This document shows positions 56,148 to 64,000 of a stretch of 64,000 nucleotides of DNA, one piece after another. Below the pieces are notes generated by a model. That model was given only the letters and a program-made list of their open reading frames with translations. It did no database searches and was not told the origin of the DNA. Source of the DNA: Rhizobium halophilum. Its GTDB lineage: Bacteria > Pseudomonadota > Alphaproteobacteria > Rhizobiales > Rhizobiaceae. Both the position numbers and the translations under genes were made by a program. The stretch spans positions 62,001-126,000 of the forward strand of contig NZ_JAKJHS010000005.1 of assembly GCF_021648825.1 (NCBI RefSeq), given 5' to 3'. Position 1 is the stretch's first letter, and each line of letters begins with the position of its first letter.

Positions 56148-57701
56148 ATGACGAGCATTCTCACCAACACTGCCGCTATGTCGGCTCTCTCGACCCTGCG
56201 TTCAATCAGCGGGCAGATGGACGAAACCCAGGCCCGCGTTTCCTCGGGTCTTCGCGTCGGCGGCGCATCGGACAACGCAGCCTACTGGTCCATCGCAACG
56301 ACGATGCGTTCGGACAACATGGCTCTTTCCTCCGTCCAGGACGCCCTCGGCCTCGGCGCTGCCAAGGTTGATACCGCCTACGCCGGTATGAACTCCGCCA
56401 TCGAAGTCGTAAAGGAAATCAAGGCCAAGCTCGTTGCCGCCACCGAAGACGGCGTCGACAAGGCGAAGATCCAGGAAGAAATCACTCAGCTCCAGGATCA
56501 GCTGAAGGGCATTTCTCAATCGGCTTCCTTCTCGGGCCAAAACTGGCTGCAGGCTGACCTGTCCGGCGGCACTGTGACCAAGGACGTGGTTGCCTCCTTC
56601 GTTCGCAACGACAGCGGCCTCGTCTCTGTCAAGAAGGTCGGCTATGACCTCAGCAGCAGCACCGTTCTGTTCGACACGGCTGCAGCTGACAAGGCCGGCA
56701 TCCTGGACAAGAACGCGACCTCGGGCACGGCTTCGGCCAACCTGACGGAAGTCAAGATCGTCAAGGAAGTCATCTCCACGAAGACAGCTGACGACCTGAT
56801 CGCTGAAGGCGCGACCTATAACGCCACAGGCATGAACATCGACGGTGCCGGCACGGACTACATGGCCACCTTCACCGTTGGTGGTGAGACCTACATCCGT
56901 AAGTACGACAACACGGGCGCTATTCAGACCGACGCCAACGGCAAGGAACTCTGGGCTCGCGTCGTTGCACTGGATGCTGTTGCCGACGCGGATCTGATCG
57001 CCAAGTCTGAAACGGCATACCAGACGACGGGTGCCACCTTCACCGACGGCGCCGACACCTACTACTATGCTGAAGACCAGGTAACCGAGACGAAGAAGGT
57101 AACCGGACTGACCAAGGACGCCATCCTCAGCGTCACCGGTGCTTCGGTCAGCGGTCGTGTTGCTGACGTTGCTGGCGAAACCTACATTCAGCTTGAAGAA
57201 GGCAAGGACCTGTGGGTCAAGGCTGATGTTGGTAACGCAACGGACGAACTGGTTGGCATCTCGATCAACGGCGTGAACTATGACGTCGATGAAGCCAACA
57301 CGACGCTGCCTGCTGCTCTGCAGGGTGCTGATCTCGGCTTCTCGGTCTCCGATTTCGATCTGGCAGACCTTGACACGATCGGGACGGCACTTGGTGCCGC
57401 TGCCGGTCAGGAAGAAGCTGTCGCACTCGACTTCATGATCCAATACGTCGATACCGCACTCAACAACATGACGAGTGCTGCGGCGAACCTGGGTTCGATT
57501 TCGATGCGCATCGACCTCCAGTCGGAGTTCGTCTCCAAGCTCAGCGAATCGATCGATGCAGGCGTTGGCCGCCTGGTCGACGCTGACCTGAACGAAGAAT
57601 CGACTCGCCTCAAGGCTCTGCAGACGCAGCAACAGCTGGCCATTCAGTCGCTGTCGATCGCCAACTCTGCATCGCAGAACGTCCTGTCGCTCTTCCGTTA
57701 A
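56148..57701 (+). CDS. flaA: Flagellin, first copy
   Basis: A 517-aa flagellin. The N-terminal D0/D1 region (TSILTNTAAMSALSTLRSIS then ARVSSGLRVGGASDNAAYWS) and the C-terminal coiled end (ALQTQQQLAIQSLSIANSAS with QNVLSLFR) are conserved. The middle (about 165-430) is variable and much longer than in most rhizobial flagellins of about 390 aa. The block 56761-57087 is identical at DNA level to flaB. It is exported by the flagellar type III system and assembles the filament. It is followed by a strong terminator, so it is its own unit. Confidence 0.96.
   Translation: MTSILTNTAAMSALSTLRSISGQMDETQARVSSGLRVGGASDNAAYWSIATTMRSDNMALSSVQDALGLGAAKVDTAYAGMNSAIEVVKEIKAKLVAATEDGVDKAKIQEEITQLQDQLKGISQSASFSGQNWLQADLSGGTVTKDVVASFVRNDSGLVSVKKVGYDLSSSTVLFDTAAADKAGILDKNATSGTASANLTEVKIVKEVISTKTADDLIAEGATYNATGMNIDGAGTDYMATFTVGGETYIRKYDNTGAIQTDANGKELWARVVALDAVADADLIAKSETAYQTTGATFTDGADTYYYAEDQVTETKKVTGLTKDAILSVTGASVSGRVADVAGETYIQLEEGKDLWVKADVGNATDELVGISINGVNYDVDEANTTLPAALQGADLGFSVSDFDLADLDTIGTALGAAAGQEEAVALDFMIQYVDTALNNMTSAAANLGSISMRIDLQSEFVSKLSESIDAGVGRLVDADLNEESTRLKALQTQQQLAIQSLSIANSASQNVLSLFR
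56761..57087 (+). repeat. 327-bp block identical to 58608-58934 (in flaB)
   Basis: Checked base by base by eye: no difference over 327 bp, including third codon positions, while DNA on both sides differs. This is the first copy; the second lies 1847 bases downstream. It codes the middle of both flagellins. Confidence 0.93.
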
Positions 57702-57721
57702 GATCGACCCATCGAGACTGA

Positions 57722-57758
57722 AAAGCCGCACCTGGCAGCAGGTGCGGCTTTATCTTTT
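57722..57758 (+). terminator. Rho-independent terminator after flaA
   Basis: AAAGCCGCACCTG and CAGGTGCGGCTTT form a perfect 13-bp stem with a 4-base loop, followed by T-rich sequence, 20 bases after the stop. Confidence 0.92.
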
Positions 57759-57850
57759 TTTAAGCTTCGCCTGCTACGCGCGCGCACACGCGGAAGCTGC
57801 ATACTAAAAGTTCATGGCTGCCGTTTTTTCGTGGGCTGCTTAGCGCTTCA

Positions 57851-57897
57851 TTAACCAAACCAGCATTAGCTAGCGTCATCGAGACGGTGAGTTAACC
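57851..57897 (+). promoter_or_regulatory. Conserved flagellin promoter block (flaB)
   Basis: This 47-bp block is matched by 59665-59711 before the third flagellin, at the same distance from ATG (98 and 94 bases). Shared parts are TTAACCAA, then CATCGA-ACG-TG-GTTAACC. It probably contains the promoter or an activator site. Confidence 0.6.
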
Positions 57898-57940
57898 TTG
57901 AATATTAACAGGTTAGCAAGCATGAAGCTGTGCGCCGTTA

Positions 57941-57994
57941 CCGGTGAGACCGGAATGTCCCTTCTTTATCAGCCATTCAAGGGGCACTACACGT
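57941..57994 (+). promoter_or_regulatory. 5' leader of flaB with two-hairpin structure
   Basis: CCGGT (57941) pairs with ACCGG (57949) across a 3-base loop. TGTCCC (57956-57961) pairs with GGGGCA (57981-57986, one G-U pair), which overlaps the AAGGGG ribosome-binding site of ATG 57995. Confidence 0.65.
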
Positions 57995-59554
57995 ATGACT
58001 AGCATTCTGACAAACACTGCGGCCATGTCCGCTCTCCAGACCCTGCGTTCGATCGGGTCCAGCATGGAAGAAACCCAAGCCCGCGTTTCCTCGGGTCTCC
58101 GCGTTGGCGGCGCATCGGACAACGCAGCCTACTGGTCCATCGCAACGACGATGCGTTCGGACAACATGGCTCTGTCGGCCGTCCAGGACGCTCTCGGCCT
58201 CGGCGCCGCGAAGGTTGATACCGCCTATGCCGGTATGGAATCGGCCATCGAAGTTGTGAAGGAAATCAAGGCCAAGCTCGTTGCCGCCACCGAAGATGGC
58301 GTCGACAAGGCAAAGGTCCAGGAAGAAATCACTCAGCTCCAGGATCAGCTGAAGGGTATTACACAGTCCGCCTCCTTCTCCGGCGAAAACTGGCTGCAGG
58401 CAGATCTGTCCGGCGGCGCGATCACCAAGGATGTCGTCGCTTCTTTCGTTCGCAACGACAGCGGCCTCGTCTCCGTCAAGAAGGTGAACTACACCCTCGA
58501 CGGCACGACCGTGCTCTTCGATAGCGCCGCAGCTGACAAGGCAGGCATCCTTGATAAGGTTGCTACGAACGGCACGTCTACGGCTGCGCTAACCGAAGTC
58601 AAGGTCATCAAGGAAGTCATCTCCACGAAGACAGCTGACGACCTGATCGCTGAAGGCGCGACCTATAACGCCACAGGCATGAACATCGACGGTGCCGGCA
58701 CGGACTACATGGCCACCTTCACCGTTGGTGGTGAGACCTACATCCGTAAGTACGACAACACGGGCGCTATTCAGACCGACGCCAACGGCAAGGAACTCTG
58801 GGCTCGCGTCGTTGCACTGGATGCTGTTGCCGACGCGGATCTGATCGCCAAGTCTGAAACGGCATACCAGACGACGGGTGCCACCTTCACCGACGGCGCC
58901 GACACCTACTACTATGCTGAAGACCAGGTAACCGTGACTGCGAATGTCACTGGCCTGACCAAGGATGCTATCCTCAGCGTCACCGGTGCATCGGTCAGTG
59001 GCCGTGTCGCAACGGTAGGTACCGACACCTACATTCAGCTGGAAGAAGGCAAGGATGTCTGGGTCAAGGCGAACCTTGGCAACGCGACGGATGACCTTGT
59101 TGGCCTCGACATCAACGGCGTGAACTACGACGTCGATGAAGCCAACGTAACGCTGCCTGCCGCTCTGCAGGGTGCTGACCTTGGCTTCTCGGTCTCTGAC
59201 CTTGACATCACCAATCTTGCTGCTGCCGGCGCACTTCTGAACCCCACGGGCACGGCCGCAGAACAGGAAGCCGCTGCTCTCGACTTCATGATCCAGTACG
59301 TCGACGATGCTCTGGAACTGATGACCAGTTCGGCTGCCGACCTCGGCTCGATCGCGATGCGCATCGACCTCCAGTCGGAGTTCGTCTCCAAGCTCAGCGA
59401 ATCGATCGACTCCGGCATCGGCCGCCTGGTTGACGCCGACCTGAACGAAGAGTCGACCCGCCTGAAGGCTCTTCAGACGCAGCAGCAGCTGGCCATCCAG
59501 TCGCTGTCGATCGCCAACTCCTCGTCGGAAGTCATCCTCTCGCTCTTCCGCTAA
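57995..59554 (+). CDS. flaB: Flagellin, second copy
   Basis: A 519-aa flagellin closely related to flaA: TSILTNTAAMSALQTLRSIG and ARVSSGLRVGGASDNAAYWS at the start, and ALQTQQQLAIQSLSIANSSS with EVILSLFR at the end. ATG 57995 gives the conserved MTSILTN start; an in-frame ATG 17 codons upstream lies inside the leader and is rejected. The middle contains the 327-bp block identical to flaA. It ends in a strong terminator. Confidence 0.96.
   Translation: MTSILTNTAAMSALQTLRSIGSSMEETQARVSSGLRVGGASDNAAYWSIATTMRSDNMALSAVQDALGLGAAKVDTAYAGMESAIEVVKEIKAKLVAATEDGVDKAKVQEEITQLQDQLKGITQSASFSGENWLQADLSGGAITKDVVASFVRNDSGLVSVKKVNYTLDGTTVLFDSAAADKAGILDKVATNGTSTAALTEVKVIKEVISTKTADDLIAEGATYNATGMNIDGAGTDYMATFTVGGETYIRKYDNTGAIQTDANGKELWARVVALDAVADADLIAKSETAYQTTGATFTDGADTYYYAEDQVTVTANVTGLTKDAILSVTGASVSGRVATVGTDTYIQLEEGKDVWVKANLGNATDDLVGLDINGVNYDVDEANVTLPAALQGADLGFSVSDLDITNLAAAGALLNPTGTAAEQEAAALDFMIQYVDDALELMTSSAADLGSIAMRIDLQSEFVSKLSESIDSGIGRLVDADLNEESTRLKALQTQQQLAIQSLSIANSSSEVILSLFR
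58608..58934 (+). repeat. 327-bp block identical to 56761-57087 (in flaA)
   Basis: Second copy of the identical tract, in flaB. Both copies are in the same direction and reading frame. Confidence 0.93.
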
Positions 59555-59577
59555 GAGTAGATCCACTCTCACGTATG

Positions 59578-59608
59578 AAGGCCGCCGGGCAACCGGCGGC
59601 CTTTTTCG
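59578..59608 (+). terminator. Rho-independent terminator after flaB
   Basis: AAGGCCGCCGG and CCGGCGGCCTT form a perfect 11-bp stem with a 4-base loop followed by T-run, 23 bases after the stop. Confidence 0.92.
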
Positions 59609-59664
59609 TGTTTCGGCACGATCTTCACTTTTTCTTAGGACGGATTAATCCTGTTTAACCTTTG

Positions 59665-59711
59665 TTAACCAATCCTGCCTTAACTGGGCCCATCGAAACG
59701 ATGGGTTAACC
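59665..59711 (+). promoter_or_regulatory. Conserved flagellin promoter block (third flagellin)
   Basis: Matches 57851-57897 with the same spacing: TTAACCAA, then CATCGAAACGATGGGTTAAC. Another GTTAAC lies at 59726-59731. Confidence 0.6.
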
Positions 59712-59753
59712 AAGACGAAGAACTGGTTAACGGCATTAAGCCAAATCATCGTA

Positions 59754-59804
59754 CCCGGCGCATCCGGGATGTCCCTCATCTAGCCAATTCAGGGGCAACT
59801 ACAA
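59754..59804 (+). promoter_or_regulatory. 5' leader of third flagellin with two-hairpin structure
   Basis: CCCGG (59754) pairs with CCGGG (59764). TGTCCC (59770-59775) pairs with GGGGCA (59792-59797, one G-U pair), which overlaps the ribosome-binding site of ATG 59805. Confidence 0.65.
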
Positions 59805-61370
59805 ATGACCAGCATTCTCACCAACGTCGCCGCAATGGCCGCGCTCCAGACCCTTCGCGGCATCGACTCGCAGATGGAAGACACTCAGGCACGGGTGTCG
59901 TCCGGACTTCGCGTCGGAACCGCATCCGACAACGCCGCATATTGGTCCATCGCCACGACCATGCGGTCCGACAACCTTGCACTTTCAACTGTACAGGATG
60001 CGCTCGGACTTGGCGCCGCCAAGGTGGACACGGCCTACTCGGCCATGGAAACCGTTGTCGAAGTGATGAAGGAGATCAAGGCAAAGCTTGTCGCCGCCAC
60101 GGAAGACGGTGTCGACAAATCCAAGATACAGGAGGAGATCAGCCAGCTTCAGGATCAGCTGAAGAGCATCTCGGAATCGGCATCCTTCTCCGGTGAGAAC
60201 TGGCTGCAGTCAGACCTGACCAACGGCCCCGTCGTCAAGAGTGTCGTCGGTTCCTTCGTACGGTCGGAAGACGGCAGCGTCTCCGTGAAGAAAGTCAACT
60301 ACACACTCGACAGTTCGACGGTCCTTTTTGACCAAGGGACCCAGATGGGACTGCTCGACCGGGAAGCGGTCACAGGGGCGGATACGGTTTCTCTCGCTGA
60401 TGTACCGGTAGCCATCTCCAAGGTCTCAACGGCGACGATCACGGACCTTACCGCGGCCGGTGGAACGCTCGGCACGACGGCGATCACCGCTCCAGTAGCC
60501 GATAACGTCGAGTCGTTTACGACCACGGGGGGCGACCTCTACGTGCGCTACTACAGCGACACTGGCGTGATCCAGCTAGACGACAACGGCAACGAACTTT
60601 GGGCCCGGGTAGTAGCGACGAACGTTGTTCCGGCAGATCTGGGCGCTGCACATCACGCAACGGGCGCGGACATGGCGAACGGCGCCAACGTGTTCTACTA
60701 TCAGGAGGACATTGCCAACAAGACCGTCTCGGTCACCGCGCTGAGTGGCGCGGACGTGATAAGCCTCAACGCCTCCGGGCTGAACTACAACATCAGCGGC
60801 CGCGTTGCCACGGAAGTCTTGGATCCGACAAACGTATGGATCCAGTTGGATCCGACCACGGATGTGTGGGTCAATGCGACCACCGTAGCTCCGGCACCGA
60901 CGGATCTAAGCGAGCCAACGGCGGAAGGCATCCTGATCGGCGGCGTGCCGTACTACATCAATGAGACCAATCAGACACTACCAGCCGAACTGGTGGGGGC
61001 ATCTCTTGGCTTCTCCGTCAGCACCCTCGATATTACCGATCTCGATGCCGTCGCCGCGCAAATGGGAGGCATGTCTACGGAAGCCGATGCTTTGGACTTC
61101 ATGGTGCAGTATCTCGACACTCAGCTTGAAGCCATTGTCAGCGCCACGTCGGCTCTCGGTTCCATCGCCATGCGGATCGGCATGCAGGAGGACTTCATTT
61201 CCAAGCTCACCGACTCCATCGACTCCGGTATCGGCCGTCTGGTCGACGCCGACATGAACGAGGAGTCGACGAGATTGAAGGCGCTGCAGACCCAGCAGCA
61301 GTTGGCCATACAGTCGCTGTCCATCGCCAACACCGCTTCCGAAAACATCCTGACTCTCTTCCGCCAGTAA
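59805..61370 (+). CDS. fla: Flagellin, third copy
   Basis: A 521-aa flagellin with conserved ends (TSILTNVAAMAALQTLRGID, ARVSSGLRVGTASDNAAYWS; ALQTQQQLAIQSLSIANTAS with ENILTLFRQ) and a middle unlike flaA/flaB. In Sinorhizobium the gene in this place is flaD; I leave the exact letter open. It has its own leader and terminator. Confidence 0.95.
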   Translation: MTSILTNVAAMAALQTLRGIDSQMEDTQARVSSGLRVGTASDNAAYWSIATTMRSDNLALSTVQDALGLGAAKVDTAYSAMETVVEVMKEIKAKLVAATEDGVDKSKIQEEISQLQDQLKSISESASFSGENWLQSDLTNGPVVKSVVGSFVRSEDGSVSVKKVNYTLDSSTVLFDQGTQMGLLDREAVTGADTVSLADVPVAISKVSTATITDLTAAGGTLGTTAITAPVADNVESFTTTGGDLYVRYYSDTGVIQLDDNGNELWARVVATNVVPADLGAAHHATGADMANGANVFYYQEDIANKTVSVTALSGADVISLNASGLNYNISGRVATEVLDPTNVWIQLDPTTDVWVNATTVAPAPTDLSEPTAEGILIGGVPYYINETNQTLPAELVGASLGFSVSTLDITDLDAVAAQMGGMSTEADALDFMVQYLDTQLEAIVSATSALGSIAMRIGMQEDFISKLTDSIDSGIGRLVDADMNEESTRLKALQTQQQLAIQSLSIANTASENILTLFRQ

Positions 61371-61429
61371 GCGGAGCCCGGCTAGGGGCATCTTCGTCCC
61401 GCCCTGCGGATTGAAAGTCACGATGGAAG

Positions 61430-61458
61430 ACCGCGCTCCACCCGGAGCGCGGTTTTTG
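61430..61458 (+). terminator. Rho-independent terminator after third flagellin
   Basis: ACCGCGCTCC and GGAGCGCGGT form a perfect 10-bp stem with a 4-base loop followed by T-run, 60 bases after the stop. Confidence 0.9.
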
Positions 61459-61570
61459 CGTTCGCAGTACGCAACAGAACCCCCTTCACATCGCCGGGAC
61501 CTCGGTTCCACCTGCTCGGCGCAAGCCTCGGCTGATACTGCCTGTTAACTCTTTCTTAACGAAGGGCAGA

Positions 61571-61665
61571 CCGCCTCCCATGATGGGAGCAACAGGCGGA
61601 AAAGCATCATGCCCTTTGCCGGCCTTTTTCGAGGCATCGCGCATTTCTGGCAGGGGCACGATTCA
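61571..61665 (+). promoter_or_regulatory. 5' leader of fourth flagellin with related structure
   Basis: CCGCCT (61571) pairs with AGGCGG (61594), with an inner CTCCCA/TGGGAG stem that partly competes. TGCCC (61610-61614) pairs with GGGCA (61654-61658), which overlaps the AGGGG ribosome-binding site of ATG 61666. The layout is the same as in the other flagellins although the sequence differs. Confidence 0.55.
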
Positions 61666-62952
61666 ATGACCAGCATTCTCACCAACGTCGCGGCCATGGC
61701 GGCACTCCAGACGCTGCGGCAGATTGATCGCGACATGGAAACGACGCAGGCACGCGTGTCCTCGGGCCTGCGGGTTGAGACGGCTGAGGACAACGCCGCC
61801 TACTGGTCCATTGCGACGACAATGCGCTCCGATAACAGCACGCTTTCCACCGTCCAGGACGCTTTGGGTCTGGGGGCGGCCAAGGTGGACACTGCCTATG
61901 AGGCGATGGAAAGTGCCATCGCGACGGTCCAGGAGATCAAATCGAAGATTGTGGCGGCCTATGGCGTCGGTGCCGACCGCGCGAAGATCCAGGAAGAGAT
62001 TACCCAGCTTCAGGAGCAACTGCACAGCATCTCGGAATCGGCAAGTTTCTCCGGCGAGAACTGGATCCAGGGAAAGATCAGTGACGGTGGCGATCCAGCC
62101 ACGCTCACCGCGCAAGTGAAGGAAGTGGTATCTGCATTTACGCGTGGTCCGTCAGGTGAAGTTGCGGTCACGACCGTAGACTACATCATGGACTCCACCA
62201 CCGTGCTCTTCGATACCAGTGGTGGCAAGCTTGGGATCCTCGACCAGGATCTGGTCTATCTCGGACCCAGCGAGACAGTGGTCACCGCAACCATTGACGA
62301 TGGGACGACCGTAACAACATCCGAGTATCCCGTTGCCTTCCTGACCGACAAGCAGATAGCCGACCTGGGGATAGCAGATGCCGACCCTTCAGCGAATGTG
62401 TTCTCTGACGGAACGACGTCCTACATGAGGGTCGCTCCCGACACCTGGGCTCAACTGACGACAACCGACCCGGCCTCAGCCGTTCCAGCAACAACGGCTT
62501 CGGTTCATAGCTATGGCGGCGATACCTTCTTCTTCGCCTTCACCGTCGCGGACGACCTTACGTCGAGAAGGATTGGTCCATCCGTTGTCACACTGGACAT
62601 CACCAAACTGGCCGAGATGGGCGTCACGTTCAATGGCAAGGTACCAGGCTCCATTGCCAAGGATGAAGATGTCCTGGATGTCATGACGAGCTTCATCGAT
62701 CGCCAACTGCTGGCCATGACCAGTGCCGCATCTAGCCTCGGCTCGATTCAGAGCCGCATCGATCTTCAAGAAAACTTCGTCGCTTCGCTCATCGACGTGA
62801 TTGACAAGGGTATTGGCCGCTTGGTGGACGCTGAGATGAACGAGGAATCCACCCGCCTCAAGGCGCTGCAGACGCAGCAGCAGCTTGGCATTCAGTCCTT
62901 GTCTATCGCCAATACCAACGCGGAAAACATTCTCACGCTGTTTCGTCAGTAA
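61666..62952 (+). CDS. fla: Flagellin, fourth copy
   Basis: A 428-aa flagellin, about 90 residues shorter than the others through a smaller middle. Ends are conserved (TSILTNVAAMAALQTLRQID, ARVSSGLRVETAEDNAAYWS; ALQTQQQLGIQSLSIANTNA with ENILTLFRQ). ATG 61666 is taken because it gives the conserved start; the in-frame ATG 61609 lies within the leader. No strong terminator was found after it. Confidence 0.95.
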   Translation: MTSILTNVAAMAALQTLRQIDRDMETTQARVSSGLRVETAEDNAAYWSIATTMRSDNSTLSTVQDALGLGAAKVDTAYEAMESAIATVQEIKSKIVAAYGVGADRAKIQEEITQLQEQLHSISESASFSGENWIQGKISDGGDPATLTAQVKEVVSAFTRGPSGEVAVTTVDYIMDSTTVLFDTSGGKLGILDQDLVYLGPSETVVTATIDDGTTVTTSEYPVAFLTDKQIADLGIADADPSANVFSDGTTSYMRVAPDTWAQLTTTDPASAVPATTASVHSYGGDTFFFAFTVADDLTSRRIGPSVVTLDITKLAEMGVTFNGKVPGSIAKDEDVLDVMTSFIDRQLLAMTSAASSLGSIQSRIDLQENFVASLIDVIDKGIGRLVDAEMNEESTRLKALQTQQQLGIQSLSIANTNAENILTLFRQ

Positions 62953-63127
62953 TCCGCTCCGGCGACGAAAGAGCCGCCGCGGGGGCCATCTTCACCTTCG
63001 CGCAAGTTTGATCGCCTACCGTGTTAGCCATTCCCCGGAGTGCGTGCGGCACGTAAGGGGCGGAGGCTGCCCGCTGGTTGAAGTGGCGGTCTTTCGCGTG
63101 GACGAACATTGATGACCAGGAAAAGCG

Positions 63128-63772
63128 ATGACCGCCTCAATTGCCCGCTATCTGAAGGACTTTGGCGAGCCGACGCCGCTCCCGCTCGTCCTCGCCGATG
63201 ATAAAGGCGATCCCGGCTTTGGCGAGAGCTTCCCCAGCTTGGAGGCAATCGAAGTTCCCGTCGATCTTGAGGAGGAGCGTGCAGAGGCCCGTGCTGAGGG
63301 TTATGACGCAGGCCTCACGGAGGCGCGACGAATTTGGGCAGAGGAAAAGGAGGCGGTGCTTAAAGCACATGCCGACGAGATCTCTGCTATCCGGGAGAAA
63401 TACGAGGTCGAGATTGCTTCCCTCGTCGAGAGAAAGCTAGGAGAAGCAGCCGTCCTTATAGCCGAAGCGGTCAGCAATCAGACAGCGCAGGTATTGGCGC
63501 CGGTTGTGGAGGACGCACTGGTCTCCAAGGCCGTCGATGATCTCGCGGACTTATTGCGAACTGCGATCATCGAGGGCGACGCGGGGGCAGTGATCATCCG
63601 TGGCCCCGCGAGCCTCTTCCGGAAACTGAGCTCGAGCCTATCCCAAGAGCACGCAACTGTGCTTCGTCACGTTGAAGCGGTTGACTTGGATATCACGGCT
63701 GAGTTCGGGGACGCTGCTCTAGTCACTCGCCTCTCCGCCTGGAGCGCGCGCCTCAAGGAGGTGCTGGCGTGA
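63128..63772 (+). CDS. FliH-like export accessory protein
   Basis: A 214-aa protein with a long charged helix (EEERAEARAEGYDAGLTEAR, then RIWAEEKEAVLKAHADEISA) and a globular end (VIIRGPASLFRKLSSSLSQE), the build of FliH, which binds FliI and holds it at the export gate. It is divergent from E. coli FliH. ATG 63128 follows AGGAAAAG. It overlaps motB by 4 bases. The FliH name rests on build and position. Confidence 0.7.
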   Translation: MTASIARYLKDFGEPTPLPLVLADDKGDPGFGESFPSLEAIEVPVDLEEERAEARAEGYDAGLTEARRIWAEEKEAVLKAHADEISAIREKYEVEIASLVERKLGEAAVLIAEAVSNQTAQVLAPVVEDALVSKAVDDLADLLRTAIIEGDAGAVIIRGPASLFRKLSSSLSQEHATVLRHVEAVDLDITAEFGDAALVTRLSAWSARLKEVLA

Positions 63773-64000
63773 GCGAAGGCGAAAACCACCACCACGGCAA
63801 AAACGAGATCATCATCGTCAAGCGCCATCGTGGTGATCACGACGGCGCTCATGGTGGCGCCTGGAAGATCGCCTATGCGGACTTCATGACCGCCATGATG
63901 GCTTTCTTTCTTGTGATGTGGCTGGTCAATGCTGCCAACGAAGAGACCAAGGCTTCGATGGCCAGCTACTTCAATCCGATCAAGCTGTCTGACGAAACGC
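63769..64000 (+). CDS. motB: Flagellar stator protein MotB, 3'-truncated by window edge
   Basis: GTG 63769 starts a frame open to the edge (77 codons visible). After a His-rich start it reads GGAWKIAYADFMTAMMAFFL then VMWLVNAANEETKASMASYF, the MotB membrane helix with the proton-binding Asp in YADFMTAMM. The periplasmic OmpA-like part lies beyond the window. It partners MotA. Confidence 0.93.
   Translation, partial: MSEGENHHHGKNEIIIVKRHRGDHDGAHGGAWKIAYADFMTAMMAFFLVMWLVNAANEETKASMASYFNPIKLSDET

Noticed and set aside
56202-57731. 509-codon minus-strand frame over flaA (and a 327-codon one over flaB)
   Set aside because: Antisense to flagellins; the two share sequence only because the flagellin genes do. 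No family pattern or ribosome-binding site.
61609-61665. Upstream ATG extending the fourth flagellin by 19 residues
   Set aside because: It lies within the structured leader; all flagellins here start MTSILTN.
1-64000. CRISPR array
   Set aside because: No regularly spaced direct repeats of the right length were seen; the AAGTTGAC cluster is too short and of mixed orientation.

Overview
The window reads as a chromosomal segment of an alphaproteobacterium of the Rhizobiales, most likely Rhizobiaceae. The main evidence is the single long chemotaxis/flagellar locus from about 28.8 kb to the right edge. Its order (icpA, cheS, cheY1, cheA, cheW, cheR, cheB, cheY2, cheD, cheT, fliF, visN, visR, then a reversed motA-fliM-fliN-fliG-flhB block, then flgF-fliI-flgBC-fliE-flgGAI-motE-flgH-fliL-fliP, several flagellins, and motB) is the rhizobial (Sinorhizobium-type) arrangement. 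VisN/VisR, MotE, CheS and CheT are rhizobial hallmarks.

Layout. (1) 0-8.9 kb is a surface-polysaccharide region. It holds a 5'-truncated manC/algA-type gene, three tightly coupled GT4 glycosyltransferases, a hexapeptide acetyltransferase, a phage-type small gene, a decayed IS110 transposase, and UDP-glucose dehydrogenase followed by a strong hairpin. (2) 8.9-21.65 kb is accessory DNA ending at a tRNA-Thr gene. It holds a Rep-like protein, two small unknown genes, a PD-(D/E)XK nuclease-like protein, a cluster of AAGTTGAC repeats, a DUF2293 gene, an XRE-like regulator, a tyrosine recombinase, and a stripped prophage remnant (endolysin fragment, small membrane protein, two methyltransferases, small phage-type genes, tail relic). 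Several of these genes are frameshifted or cut. (3) 21.7-28.5 kb is ordinary core genome: murA, a DUF2948 gene, hisD, UPF0262, a low-molecular-weight phosphatase-like gene, infA, maf, yacG, tRNA-Phe and a 3-methyladenine DNA glycosylase. (4) 28.8-64 kb is the chemotaxis/motility locus, with motB cut by the right edge.

How the genes work together. The che operon makes a soluble receptor, kinase CheA with CheW, adaptation enzymes CheR/B/D, and two response regulators, with CheS and CheT as rhizobial signal-termination proteins. VisN/VisR are the master regulators. The fli/flg/mot genes build the export gate, basal body, rod, rings, switch and stator. Four flagellin genes, each its own unit, supply the filament.

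The most interesting signals are in the flagellin units. All four leaders can form a 5' hairpin followed by a second stem that pairs with the Shine-Dalgarno region, which suggests shared post-transcriptional control of the FlbT type. The second and third flagellins share a conserved promoter block. The first two flagellins share 327 bp of perfectly identical DNA inside otherwise diverged genes, a clear gene-conversion or recent-duplication tract. In the island, the heptamer TTGTAAC forms a palindrome at the integrase start and a direct repeat beside tRNA-Thr. No CRISPR array was seen. All functional names come from reading translated motifs and gene order; no database search was run.
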